Source of the DNA: Fagopyrum homotropicum
Taxonomy: Eukaryota > Streptophyta > Magnoliopsida > Caryophyllales > Polygonaceae
Reading direction: 5' to 3'
Length of the DNA: 64,000 nucleotides
NCBI GenBank assembly: GCA_033239125.1
Contig: BSWB01000005.1
Location: forward strand, 141,976,494-142,040,493
Numbering within the stretch: position 1 is the stretch's first letter; each line of letters starts with the position of its first letter. Under the pieces are notes generated by a model. The model saw only the letters and a list, made by a program, of their open reading frames with translations, had not been told where the DNA came from and did not search any database. Shown here piece after piece: positions 12,126 through 23,599 of this stretch. The translations under genes were made by a program, and so were the position numbers.

Positions 12126-12902
12126 TATACTTCTTTTTGTTAGACCTTTTAGAGCATCTTCATCCCACATACTCAAAGTTTCTTACCTAAATAATTTTTT
12201 AAAAATAAAAATTAATGTCAGAAGGTGGTGTGGGAATAGAGGCAATAAGTGGAGAGAAGTTTCTTCTTCAAGAGATGAAATCTGCCAATTTCCTGCACAA
12301 AACACAGAAATCAAAGTAAGTTTTTGTATTGTTTTAATAATTTTCTTATATTTTAATTGTTAGTTTTTTTTTATTTTTTTTATATTTTAAGTTTTGCTAT
12401 AAAATAGGGAGGTAGATGAGTTATTTAAAATTTTAATTCAAATATTAGACATAAAATTTTAAGGTTTAAAATATATAGTAAAAATAATGAAAATAATAAT
12501 AATAATTTTATGTTTAGTTAGAAAATATTTTTATCTATCTATAGACATTAATATTGATTATATTTTAATTATATTTTAATAAATCTTTTTAAAAAAATAT
12601 TAATACTTTAAACTTTTTTAATTGAAAACAAAATTTATTATATTAATGCTTAAAAGAAAGAAAAAATACAAGAACTTGAAATATAAATAAATAACAAAAA
12701 TATAACAATAACTAAAACATGTTAAACAAGGTCTTCCATTTCTTCGAAATCTATCTTCATTAAGCGTTCGAGATATTTTTCTTCCATGCTCGTTCTCGTG
12801 GTCTTACTCAAGAGAATTCGGAGTGTTGCGAGACGTTGTTTTCTAACCTTTGTTTGTTCAATTCCCAATCGCATCTTCATCTCCTCCGCATTGTGTATTG
12901 CC
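12126..12902. other. AT-rich intergenic DNA
   Basis: No supported gene. A minus-strand frame at 12722-12904 is charged and Arg/Glu/Met-rich (ERLMKIDFEEMEDLV at its end) but has no recognisable family, so I did not call it. Confidence 0.35.

Positions 12903-12942
<40 letters not shown>
12903..12942. repeat. (AAT)n microsatellite
   Basis: About 13 uninterrupted AAT units. Confidence 0.95.
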
Positions 12943-12943
<1 letters not shown>

Positions 12944-12949
12944 ATAAAA

Positions 12950-14920
12950 AATAAATAAAAGAATATAGGCTACATAAAGTAAGTAGGGTGTAAGTTAAAG
13001 AAACTATCATGTAAATATGGGATGGAGAATTGAGTTTCTTTAGATGAGGTGGAAGGTAAAGGATGTAGTCCCAATGAGGCAATGACCCTTAACCTACAAG
13101 TGTCGTTATAAAATCAAATGGGTAGGGAGTAGGGAGTGATATTAGTTGAATCATGCACACGTGTCAAGAGGTAATGAAGAATCATATCCAGTGAACAAAA
13201 ACAAGGATTCATCATTTATGTCTTATGTTCTTCCATTAACAGTGGCACTTACATGCAGGGTTTGATATGGTCACAATACAGGAAACAAAATATGGAAAGA
13301 AGGAAGAATCAAAATCTTTGAAGATATGAAGATAGAGTCAGAAAAGAGTGACTGATATGAGTGATTGAGTTGAAGGTATAGAGTGGCAGAACACGCGGCG
13401 CTATACACTCCTTGGCCCCCCATTCTTCTTCTTCTCCAACACTATCAAACAAAAACCCTAGCTCTCTAATGGCGCCCTCCTTAATTTCAACTTAACTCTT
13501 CATTATTCAAAATCTCTGCCATTTCTTTTACGAAATACTTTCGACTATTATATGCTATCTCTATATGCACAGTACATCAATCAGTATCACTTCTTTTACT
13601 TCTGTCTTTCTAGTAACCCTAACCTACTCCACTTACACTATCTACTTCATTACTGTATGTAGTTTAATTAGTGTTGATCAAGGGTGTTCTTTTCTATGTC
13701 ATCTTCAAAGTTTTTACTTTTTTATGATGGAAATTAGTTCAAACACTAGACCAAGTGTCGTTTAATAGATTGAAATAAATGTCAAAAAAAATCGACAAAC
13801 GGACTAATCGTCATTAAGAATCACAACAAAAGAAAAAAAACAACACAAAAATAAATCATGAATTCTGAAAGCATAAATCATGCATCCATGAATCCTGAAA
13901 GCAGAGAGACTTTCAAGAGAAAGTAGGATGATTCAGTCAACGAACATGTTTATCATCGAAGAAAGTAAATTGGTAGGAAGTCTAAGGAATAATTGTGGAT
14001 ACCTCAGATTTGTACTTACAATAAGGTCATTAAGAGACTATCATAAACCCACCGCTCATTTTAGACAAATCACACGAAACACACCAAAATAAGCATCAAA
14101 CTAATAAGACGACACTGTAAAATACGGAGTCTTGACGTATAAAAGTGTATTTCTTTGACGATTAATGATTTTAAAAAATTAAGAGAATAATGTTCATAAA
14201 AATTCGGGGGGGTTTCCTTGTTGAACTAGTCCGAAAATAGAGGATGAGTTCTTTATCCTTCAATGTTGAAGATCTAGTTTTATGAGAGATAGAACAACAA
14301 CTGGATACCATAGATTTGGTTAGTCTAGAACTTGAAACCCTACTTTCTTTGCAGACGGAAAGGCAAATTTTTAGTTTTTCAACATAAAATGGAGTCAGGT
14401 ATAGCACAAACTGTTAAATGAATTTGTTTTGGATTTTGGATGGTAACCTGAAAAAATATCATAAACAAACAATGTTCATGAATTGCATAGTGGTATAGAA
14501 GGGTGGTGAGGTTAATTAATTTGGCTGTCCAATCCAGATCTAGAGTTGGTGGGAGACTAGAAAAAGGACTACATTAAATTAAGGGATTGAGGTTAATTTA
14601 TGTGTTTGCTTGTTTTGAATGAGTTTTGCATCTCAAATGTTTATAACACACAAATAGTTTTGATTTGTTTGAGATTGTAAAGGAGGGTAAAGAACAAGAC
14701 CAACGTCAAAGAGGAGGACAATGGGGGTTTTCTGCAAAAACTAGTAAGCCATTAGGCCATGAGATCGAGGTGGCCGGTAGACCATTAGTGGAGACGATGT
14801 TCAATCTTGCTCCGAAACAAAGAGTTTTGCTAGGCCGTAACCAGTGGTCAGAAGGCTGGTTAGGTAGTTTGTAAAAAGCTTGATGTTTTTTTTTTCTTTT
14901 TTTTTTAAACGAAAACGGTT
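12950..14920. other. Intergenic DNA with one promoter/leader-like patch
   Basis: Around 13390-13500 the DNA looks like a plant 5' leader: a CT-rich tract, 'aaaaaccctagctctct' (telo-box-like AAACCCTA), then a mini-ORF of eight codons starting at about 13469. A G-box-like CACGTG lies at about 13157. No downstream coding exon could be found, so this may be the remains of a displaced gene start. The rest shows nothing I can support. Confidence 0.35.
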
Positions 14921-14929
14921 AGGAGAGAA

Positions 14930-16150
14930 CTACCTTCTAGAGGTAGTCCATCCTAAAACATCTTTGCGGATAAGAACACTAAGTTCGGGGTCGTCAGAAA
15001 ATGGTGTGTTGGAGTTCGAAATTCTCAAACAGGTCAATCGGTCAGCAACACGGTTGATTTCTATGAACACATGTCTGACATGGACTTACTCAAAGAAGCG
15101 AAGATTCAGTATGTAGTCGAATATGATCATCTCGATCTCCCACGGGCAACTCCAAAGTCCTTGAAGTGTCTTGATAACACAAATGTTATCACCCTCAATT
15201 TTAGTATTTTTGTTATCTTTAGTCTTATTGCTTCTTTTAGTTCAGCTTTTAGCGGGAAGACTTCTGCTTTAACTACCGAGTTAAAGTTAGTTTTTTTGCG
15301 CCCAAGCTAATAACATCACCGTAATGATTTACTATAACAAAAGCAATGGAGGTTATTCCCGAATTGAGTTTTGATACATCAAAGTTGAATTTGTGGAACT
15401 CAAGTTTTGGTTTATCCCATTGAATATTATGTTTCTTTTTTGTGTTGGGTAAGTTGTTCTTTTGAATATCTTTAAAATCGTAGTCATCATCATCAGTCTT
15501 ATGATTTTTCCAATTCTGAACTAGGTTTTTATTGAAATTTAGGATGTTATGATCCATCCAATTGCATCATTGTTAAATATGATTTTAGTTCTAAATAATC
15601 AAATATTCCACCATATGTTTGCAAGTCGGGAGAAATTAGAAAACCCGATCTTATTTTTTATTTCCAACAAGAGTTCGTGAGGTCTTTTGTTTTCGGTGTC
15701 AATGGTATTGAGATTGGTGATGATATTTAAGTCAAATTTTGTGATTATATTTTTGCTATAGGGACAATCATTAAGAAGATGTACAAGATCCTCAAGTTGA
15801 TGATTACAAAATTCGTATTTTTTGGAACTGAGAATCTTCTTTCGTTAAGTTTTGCTTTAGTTGGGATACTGTTTCTTGATATTTTCCATATAAAGTTTTT
15901 AATTTTTGGGTGCGTGTCTAATTTCCAAATCCAGTCGCAATAATATTCGGGAAGCCATCCTGATTCCTTTTCTATCATTTCAGAGGCTGTTTTTGTAGAG
16001 AACCATCCGTTTGAGATGCTTCTCCAACATAACCTGTCTTGTATTTCATTTTTTATTATGATTATTTCCATAATTTTTTTCTTAACTTTAGGACTAATAA
16101 CGCTTTGTAGCTCATTTTCAATTTTAGTAGTGCCTCATTTATTTGATTTG
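14930..16150 (-). mobile_element. Decayed, 5'-truncated LINE fragment (zinc-finger RT tail and RNase H)
   Basis: On the minus strand, 16071-15745 encodes a segment like the zf-RVT region after LINE reverse transcriptase (WIWKLDTHPKIKNFIWKI). 15557-15273 and frames down to about 14950 match an RVT_3-type RNase H (FNFDVSKLNSG, IEGDN, then HVFIEINRVADR). Both parts align with the same regions of the LINE at 28815-36054. Several frameshifts and stops interrupt it and the RT core is missing, so it is dead. Confidence 0.8.
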
Positions 16151-16415
16151 ATGAAATGACTGACTTTTAATATGGGTATTGATTATATTAATGTTTTGTA
16201 TTAATTTGATTAGGGGGGGGGTCGTTGTGACCGCTTAATGTTGTTGATTTGGAAGCCTCCGACCATGAAGGCTAGGTTTGGGGGGTTCAACCCATCTATA
16301 GAAGATAGTGTTTTTGTGGTATGTTTGGTAGTCTTTCTTGATAACATGTATCTCATCTTCGAATTTGAAAACGGTTTGGGTGATGATCTTGAACAAAAAT
16401 GAAAATATTGGAAAT

Positions 16416-16790
16416 TATAAGGTCCCACGTCTAAAGTGGAGACAACATGACTCTAGTATATAGTGTCGGTAAACTACTTCTCATATTACCTATTGGTTTT
16501 GGGAAGAGAACTAATCGGGTTTATGTGACGGGCTATGGTCTAACGCGAGTATGCTCGTATGCACACGACCTCTACAGTCTGTCTATATCGAACTTTATCA
16601 TGGTATCCTAACATGTGGGCAAGTGTATGTACCCTAGTAACTAAGATCGGTATAATATTCCTCCTATTGTTAATTGATTTTAGATTGAAACCTCGAGTTT
16701 ATGTGTTGGGTTTGAGCCTAACACACAAGTGTGTTCGTATGTCACGGCCGAGTTATTCTCTATCTCATACCGCACGACTCTTATCTATAT
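16416..16790 (+). mobile_element. TRIM/LTR-like repeat, two degenerate copies
   Basis: Begins with GTCCCACGTCTAAAG, like the GTCCCACATCGAAAG word common in small plant LTR-type repeats. The block 'cggtttatgtg..gggctatggtctaa..cgagtatgctcgtatgcac' occurs at about 16515-16565 and again, diverged, at about 16690-16745. The same block lies inverted at 50296-50485. It has no coding sequence. The class assignment is inferred. Confidence 0.55.
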
Positions 16791-16999
16791 TATAGCCCCG
16801 ACAAGCTAAGATCACCCTTACTCTTTGACTATGAGCGATTTGTTTAGATGACAAGACAAACTTAGAGACATTCAACAACCTTGTCTTTCTATTAAATAAG
16901 AGAGTTTGATAAATGAGAGCTTTACAAAAGAGATTTTGGGTGAAATTTGTGGGGTGATGGAAATAAGGGTGACAATGACATCCCCTATTTCTAGCCTTG

Positions 17000-17600
17000 G
17001 CTAGTTGGCCACCTCCTTTCCGGGAAGTTTTCGGATTCTAATTCTCCTACGTCATTTTGGATCCTTCCTATCTTGATCTTACCCTAATGACTCTAGAACT
17101 TTCCCTAAGATTTTGGCTAAACCTTCAAGGTTCCTTCAAGTTCTAGAAGTCTCCGCCGTTTTCGAGGAGATCCGCCTCCATCCGGATCGTCCCACCAACT
17201 TCTACAATAGTGTAGAGACTTCCGCCGGTTTCTAGACTTGTCTCAATTTTTCCAATGCCTTCCAGGTTTTCTTCTCGATCCTTCGGGATGATTCCACCAC
17301 TTTATGGAATATTTCTCCGCCATACGGAATAATTCATCATCTTCCGGAATGTTCCGGCATGTTCCGTCTTCCTCTTGAGCATTCCGGATCCTTCTTGGTT
17401 GTCTCGGATCTTTCCGAAATACGTACTCCTTGTCTACCCGGTGTACCATCTTGACAAGGTATTTGTCCAACCTCCCGCTTGAACTTCTTCCCATGTCATT
17501 GTCACTTTACCTTGTCAAATGGTGCCTTGGCGACGTCTTTTGACAAGTCGTCTTGTATTGTCAACCTTACATCGTCACGCAAAAGTTGTTCGTGACAAAT
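17000..17600. other. TTCCGG-rich non-coding block with heat-shock-element-like word
   Basis: Less AT-rich than its surroundings, with many TTCCGG/TTCCGA words. TTCCGGAATGTTC at 17342-17354 fits TTCnnGAAnnTTC, a three-unit heat shock element. A minus-strand frame (17494-17243) covers part of it but has no recognisable family. It resembles promoter or LTR sequence of an unknown repeat; I infer nothing firmer. Confidence 0.3.
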
Positions 17601-17619
17601 ATACGCTTGAACGCGCAAA

Positions 17620-18690
17620 AACTCCCATATCATATTTATAAACCGAAGTTTTAGGCATGTTCAAAATGCGATGGTTTTACGACTATAATCTATTAATCTA
17701 TATTCAAATCATATAAACATGCGTCGGCTGGTTTACACGTTATTATAAGCCTAGGTAGTTAATTTTCATGAACTTATGAACTGTCTTTTTAGTGATAGAA
17801 TTGTGTGTGTATGATTCGTTATTAACTTCTGACATAATAGTGTTGTGATCGAGTATGTTTGGTTGATGGCCATGTTTGGGACTAGGAACAACCATTATTG
17901 CCCCTTTTTTGTTAATTGAAATGATCATCCAACACAACTATTACATTGAATCTTATGATTCATTTCAACAACCATTAAGGTTTCGTTTGAGTTTATATTT
18001 ACAATCATACTTCTATTCACGCTTAATATCCATCATTATGAGCTATTACAACCTAAACTTAAGATTTAGTGGAGATAAAGATAAAAAGTTTGTATCTTTT
18101 TACATTTACAAGGTCAATATTAATAACTAGACCTTTTAGCTATATTACACTGTAAAGTAGATCCATATAATCTTATTTGCTAAATATACACCTAATAGAA
18201 TAACCGTGGTAAATCAATTATAGTGGTAAAAACTAGATAAATATACAAAATAAAAACGCATAAAAAATGTCTACTTCACCAAATTCTTTCTATTTACCAT
18301 CATAATATCATAGAACTTTTTTTGAATCTTTTATTATCCTATAATTTTAATCAAAAGTCGAAAAAAATTCTAACTTTCATCAATTTTCTTTATTGTAACT
18401 CATTCATTTTGAACATTTTAGTTTATGAAGAAGATATTATCCCCATCAATATCATAGGAGCCCTTATTAAAGTTAGGATGAGTGATGTCCATGAAATATT
18501 CTCAAAGAAATAAACTTTTATTATACTATAAACTTGAAACCCAATTTAATTATTTATTTTATTGGGTATGAATATATTTGTAATTTAACCGATAAAATGA
18601 AAAAGGCAAAGCTAGCTTTTTGGAGGAATTGTGGGGTAATAAGGAAGCAGTACAATAGATCTACAGTATTACCTTCATATAAACAAACCC
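17620..18690. other. Intergenic DNA upstream of the bZIP gene
   Basis: AT-rich, with no coding sequence or mobile-element end I can support. The proximal promoter of the bZIP gene must lie in its last few hundred bases, but no convincing TATA box stands out. Confidence 0.4.
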
Positions 18691-18757
18691 CCCAATCTTG
18701 AAACACAACCCACATTTCACATTAACTTTACATTTTTTTTTTACTGATTTCCTCCTA

Positions 18758-19948
18758 ATGCTACCATCTCCCATCACCGCCGGCGACCGCCGTTCAGCCA
18801 CCATAGCCACAGCCTTCCACCCATATACCCACCAACCATCTCCAACTCCGACGAAAACCATGGAAGAAGTTTGGAAAGACATTAATCTCCCTTGTCTTCA
18901 TGATTTCCTCAATCGTCCTTCCTCCGACCAACAACCCTCATCCACCGCCGTTGCTCCCGTTCCTATTCCGGCGACCGTTCTTAGTCTCAACTCCGGCCCG
19001 GAATTATACTTCCCTAGTGACGATCATCACCAGATTCACCACCATCACCACCAGCAGCAGCAGGATGGTGATTCTCCTACCGGTCACCTTGTTATCTCCG
19101 GCGATGGCGGTGGGGATCACTTTGGGCCGTTTGATGCTCTAACTTCTTCTGTTCTTGTTTCTTTTGGGAAGAAGAGATTCGCTGATGCCACCCCTGTTGA
19201 TCGCCGTCACAAAAGGATGATGAAGAACCGTGAATCTGCAGCTCGATCTCGTGCTCGCAAGCAGGTTTAAATCAGAGAAAAAAAGTTTACATAATACTCA
19301 TATTATTTTCATAAATAAAAAATTACAGACATTTTGATTCTTCATATACTGAAAGGGGTTTTGTTGATTTGTAGGCATATATAAATCAGATGCAGTTAGA
19401 GATTGACAATTTGACAGCAGAGAACATTATGCTCAAAGAGAAACAGAAGAAGAAACAGGTAAAATAACCACTTACAGTTTTTTGATCATAAACTTCATAT
19501 ATAAAATATGATGTCATAGTTTGTCAAAGAAGAGATTTTTATGGTCTAAATGTGATCATGATATGTTTTTTTTTATGGTAAAATAATATTATTTGGTTGG
19601 AGATGATTATTTGAGACTATTGTTTTGGTCATATCATTGTATGATCCTATTGGGCAAGGCAAAGGAGTGGACCCAATTGAAAATGTTGTCTTTCTCTTTA
19701 TTGTCCCATTTGGCCATACTTACAAATATGTCAAATAAGCTGTTCTTGTCCACATTGGGCAGGGTGTTAAAGTTTGAAGCTTTGAATGAACTTAAAAGAG
19801 TTTTTACATTGTTTTTCCACAGAATATGGAAGAACCGTGTCATCAGGATCCAAAGGAATATCTTCTCCAACGACTTCTAGCTGAACCAGTTCTTCATCAG
19901 CCTCATAAAAAAAATCAACTTAAACGCACGTCTACTGCTCGCTTTTAA
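18758..19948 (+). CDS. FD-like bZIP transcription factor (group A), three exons
   Basis: Nuclear bZIP factor of the FD/FDP branch, which with FT-type proteins and 14-3-3 adaptors activates floral-meristem genes. Exons are 18758-19264, 19375-19458 and 19823-19948, with GT-AG introns; the joined frame gives 238 residues. I chose the ATG at 18758 because FD proteins carry a short extension before KTMEEVWKDINL. A start at 18860 gives 204 residues, and an in-frame ATG lies further up at 18698. In the 238-residue numbering, MEEVWKDINL is at 35-44, a His/Gln-rich run follows, and the basic region NRESAARSR has Asn157 and Arg165. Zipper positions are Met175, Leu182 and Leu189. The last residues are RTSTARF, where FD proteins normally end in [ST]APF, so the Pro of the 14-3-3 motif is Arg here. 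All other features look intact. Confidence 0.9.
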
Positions 19949-19984
19949 GATATGGCTTTCTTTAGACAAAAGAATGTAATGGTA

Positions 19985-19985
19985 A

Positions 19986-20021
<36 letters not shown>
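19985..20021. repeat. (ATT)n microsatellite in the bZIP 3' flank
   Basis: About 12 uninterrupted ATT units 37 bases after the bZIP stop codon, probably within its 3' UTR. Confidence 0.95.
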
Positions 20022-20025
<4 letters not shown>

Positions 20026-21250
20026 TAATACGTAGGTTAGGGAATTGCTATTAGAAATTTCCGTCTAGGGTTCGTAATGTTCAATGTTGTTAACTTGTTA
20101 TATGGGCCTCTATGGCTTCTTTGTTTGGAATTAGAAAGAGGAAAAATGGCAGACTTGGCTGAAGTAGAATACAGACTGCTGCTTCGTTTTTTCTTTACAT
20201 TCTAAAAGATGTGGATTTGGTCGGTATATATTTGGCCCAACTGTCTTGGGTTGCTTATGTAAATTAATGTAGCTTCTTGTTACTTTTTTATGCTAAAGAG
20301 CTGTCCAAAATGGTATATAAATTTAACTGTCATTACAAGTTTTGTTTTTGGTTGTTTTTTTCCTAACGAAAAGCGGTTAGAATATGATTTTTGCTTAAAC
20401 TGGAATTGTCAAAACATCGGATAGGATTTACTAAAGTATCATTGCTTGATTTGTTTTTGGATCTTTTTACAACAAAAAGAGATAGGGTTTCCTAAAGCAT
20501 AATTGCTGAATGGACTTCGTCAAAACAGAGGATAGAATTTCCTTAGAGCTGTACAAATCCAGGCCGACCCGTCCAGCCCGCCCTCTCGGGAACATTTTGG
20601 GCCTGGCCCAACCCATATTTTGGAGGACAGATACGGGTAACATTTTGGCGAGCTATACTTGTTTGTAATACAAGATTGCACGGCTAAATACTTGTTGATT
20701 TTGATTTTTAGGAAATTAAATTTATTCATTGGATTGAAAGTACATTATATTACTTGCTTTGAACAATAAATTTCAGAGAAAAAACGAAAAATCAAGTGCA
20801 TACGGGCCAGGCCAGCCCGCACCTTACGGGTAGAGTTTTTGGGTATGACCCGGCCCAAACCCGCTTTTGTATAAGGTCTAGATTTCCTAAAGCATCATTG
20901 CTTAATTTGAAGTTGGATATAATCCCTACTCCGGCAATTTCAAAAGCCGATATGTCTAATTTGAACTTAGCCAAAGCACTTAAAAATACAATCATATGGA
21001 GAAAGGGCATGCGAGATCGATTGGGGCAATCACACAAATTAACAGGAACAATATCATGCGGGCGGGATGGAGGATATGAAGGGGGGCTTCACCTCTGTAA
21101 GCAGAGAGAAAGGCGCAATCACAAAAAACAGAACCAAGCCCCCAAATACACAAACCCGTTAGCATGCATATTTACATGTCTTAACTGGTCTCCGAATGTC
21201 AAATACGATTAAGAACAGAAGGATCATAATATTAAGTTCATACCAAAGTT
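20022..21250. other. Intergenic DNA with two GGCC-rich repeat relics
   Basis: 20548-20645 ('gaccc.tccagcccgccc..cgggaac', 'gggcctggccca') and 20798-20872 ('gggccaggccagcccgcac..acggg', 'gacccggccca') are related and look like hAT-type MITE debris around a 'gggcctggcc' core. The rest shows no gene. The 3' end of SKP1 lies to the right on the opposite strand. Confidence 0.4.
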
Positions 21251-21301
21251 TTTAGGATGCATAAGTACGCTTATAAACTTGCAAATCTTTACTTTCAAGT
21301 C

Positions 21302-22507
21302 TTACTCAAAGGCCCACTGGTTTTCCCTACGAACCTCCTCCTCCTCTTCGGGAGTGAAGTCATTTTTTATGTTGAACGTCTTGCGGATCTCCTCTGGTGT
21401 CTTGCCCTTGATCATGTCGGCCACTGTTTGGCATGTGAGGTCCAGTAGACTCTTGATGTTCAAGTAATTGGCAGCCTAACAATAGATATACATATCCATC
21501 AATTCATTAGTGTCCAAAACTATATGATACACATCAACAAAATTCTGCAAATATTGGGGGAAACCCAGGGGAATATCATCTTCAACATTATATCAGAGCA
21601 GCATTTAGGCATTGTCAAATACACAAGGTGGATCCAACAAAACTACCCACTAAATGGACACTTGCACTCATAATCTGGTTTGGGGTTTTTTCAAAACTCA
21701 ACTAAAGTTGCACTCATAATTTTGGTTTGAAGTTACTCAATGCTCAAATAGGCAGAACAATTAAACAAGCAAGCAAATTTCTCCAATCTAAAAAAGTTCA
21801 GAGGACAAGCCATTAACAGGCTCGCCTCTTAATGATTTCAAGAATAGGAATTTCATTTCGCGTTGGATCATACGAATCACCCAGTATATAGGTGCGCCGT
21901 TCGAAAAGCAACGCACAAGCACAACAAGCAAACAGTCTAAAATCGCAGAACACATCTAATGGAAGTGCAATATCAACCAGAATAAACAAGATCTAAAACA
22001 ATTTGTTTTCTACCAATTAAACGCAATCGTAAAATATACAAATCTCCGAGTTGTATATTTAAATCAATCAGAGTCGGATTGATGTTAAACAAATTGAATA
22101 GACTTCTCTTCAAATTGGACTGAGTAAATCGATTGGACAGCACAGTTTTGATAATAAAAACAATCAATTACAGACAGATTCAATAGAAAATCGGAAAGAG
22201 GAGAGAGACTCACAAGGATTAGGTCAAATAGAGTGGCCTGGTCGACCTTGACGAACTCGGCATCCCAAGTCTTGATCTCATCTTCAGCTGCACGATCTTC
22301 GGCCTTTGGAGTTTCGACATGCTTCTTACAGTATTCAATCACCTTGGCAAGGATCTTACTGGTGACGTTCGGAAGAGGGATAACATTATCGGCACAATCG
22401 TCTTCAATCATGTGCTTGATCGTTTGGGACTCAACGGCGACCGACTCCTCGACTTCGAAAGTCTCGCCGTCGGAGCTCTTCAAGGTTATCTTCTTTGGTG
22501 AAGCCAT
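21302..22507 (-). CDS. SKP1-like protein (SCF ubiquitin ligase adaptor), two exons
   Basis: SKP1 links F-box proteins to cullin 1 in SCF E3 ubiquitin ligases in nucleus and cytosol. Exon 1 is 22507-22214 (98 codons) and exon 2 is 21475-21302 (57 residues plus stop), with a 738-bp GT-AG intron. The 155-residue product has the BTB/POZ-like N-terminal domain (starting MASPKKITLKSSDGETFEVE, with IKHMIEDD and NVIPLPNV), an acidic linker, then the F-box-binding C-terminal domain with AANYLNIKSLLDLTCQ, MIKGKTPEEIRKTFNI and the ending NQWAFE. The intron falls exactly between LFDLIL and AANYLN, the usual plant SKP1 position. Length and termini are full and no lesion is seen, so this looks like a functional core SKP1 rather than a divergent ASK. 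A long antisense frame across exon 1 is a shadow. Confidence 0.97.
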
Positions 22508-22605
22508 TCGTGCTTTCGCTTTCGTGGTTGAAAACCTAACCCTAGATTTGGAGAGAGCTCGAGGGGCGATGGGATGTTTTTTCGCCCTTGAGGGTGCGGT
22601 GAGGA

Positions 22606-22613
22606 CTATTTAT
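22606..22613 (-). promoter_or_regulatory. TATA-like box of SKP1
   Basis: On the minus strand, AATAAATA sits about 100 bases upstream of the SKP1 ATG, followed by a CT-rich leader. It is the best TATA candidate, though only an approximate match. Confidence 0.4.
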
Positions 22614-22965
22614 TGCCAAAATGCGCTGATAGACTTTGTGGGCCACGGTTTACGAGCGGATCAGGATCTGATCACATGCTACGCGTTTCGTGTGGTTTGC
22701 CACGTGGCGTTAAATGAGTGGCTCATTTTAGTGATTTTTCAGGATATTGTTTTGATTCAGTGATTATGCTAGGCCTGTTTGTATAGGATTCTTGCCTTAG
22801 CCGACTAATAAACTATGAGTAATAAATATAGAAGGACGTATATTTCTATTTTACTAGTCACGTTTTCCTTGAAAGGTAGAAAAAGGTTCGTTTTTTATTT
22901 TCGAATTTTGGGGCTTTTTTTATGGGATCGGTTCAATATAAAGGAAATAAGCAGACAACGATTAA

Positions 22966-23034
22966 GGGCCCATTTGGTTCCAACGCCGAAAACGAAATGG
23001 AAACGAATGAACATCTTTCCCACCAAACGGGCCC
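22966..23034. mobile_element. 69-bp minimal member of the GGGCCCGTTTGG MITE family
   Basis: Ends are GGGCCCATTTGG and CCAAACGGGCCC, flanked by TAA on both sides (22963-22965, 23035-23037). Only terminal sequence remains, including 'aaacg.aatggaaacgaat', so it is essentially two TIRs joined. It lies about 460 bp upstream of the SKP1 start. Confidence 0.75.
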
Positions 23035-23436
23035 TAAATTCATACGTACGTACATAGCATATCTTACCACAGACATTAAAAACCTGAATCATAAAATTAT
23101 AAACCAAGTAGATCCAAGAAATGCTCTAATTTGAAGTAATGATATGTATAAATCTTTTCCATCTACAACAATACTTGGTTCAAACCAAAAGAACAGCCTT
23201 CCCACCAAACAAAAAAAACCGAAAATACCCATGCAAGACAGTCGAGATACATCTTACAAGTATACATTTTTCCAGTTACATACACAATTTACAATATCTG
23301 CTAAACAAAAAAACTTTGGTTTCAGAACCACCAAGACAGTCGAGATACCCATGCATTTGATTGTTCAGCTTCCCACAAAAACCGAAAATTGTCAAGCTTT
23401 GAGAGCTGTTGAACTCGGACACAGAGCATGTTGTAT

Positions 23437-23556
23437 TCAAAGAGTACTACCGTTTGCGTTAACTGTAGCTGACAAAGGGTTCAAATTTGCATTTTCCAGG
23501 TTCGAATTTCCATTTTGCATCTTTTGGGCTTTTGTATTGCACTTTTTCTTCTCTAC
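23437..23556 (-). pseudogene. Possible 3'-terminal exon of an unidentified minus-strand gene
   Basis: Forty codons are open on the minus strand, preceded by an AG acceptor (TTTGTAG) and ended by TGA. The peptide is Asn/Lys-rich (KKKCNTKAQKMQNGN) and I do not recognise it. It may belong with the coiled-coil-like fragments at 24860-25060, but no continuous gene could be assembled. Read it as a decayed gene end or a weak exon prediction. Confidence 0.25.
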
Positions 23557-23599
23557 ACTACAAATGAATCAGTGAGTGAGAAATAAAAATCAATGTAGG

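Noticed and set aside
12858..13082. Minus-strand frame with a poly-Ile run
   Set aside because: Driven by the (AAT)n microsatellite.
17243..17494. 83-codon minus-strand Arg/Asp-rich frame
   Set aside because: Lies in a TTCCGG-rich non-coding repeat-like block; composition explains the frame.
22233..22763. 176-codon plus-strand frame
   Set aside because: It is antisense to SKP1 exon 1 and its promoter. The minus strand carries the conserved SKP1 protein, so this is a shadow.
23144..23575. 143-codon plus-strand frame
   Set aside because: No family resemblance; the minus strand looks equally or more exon-like over 23437-23556.
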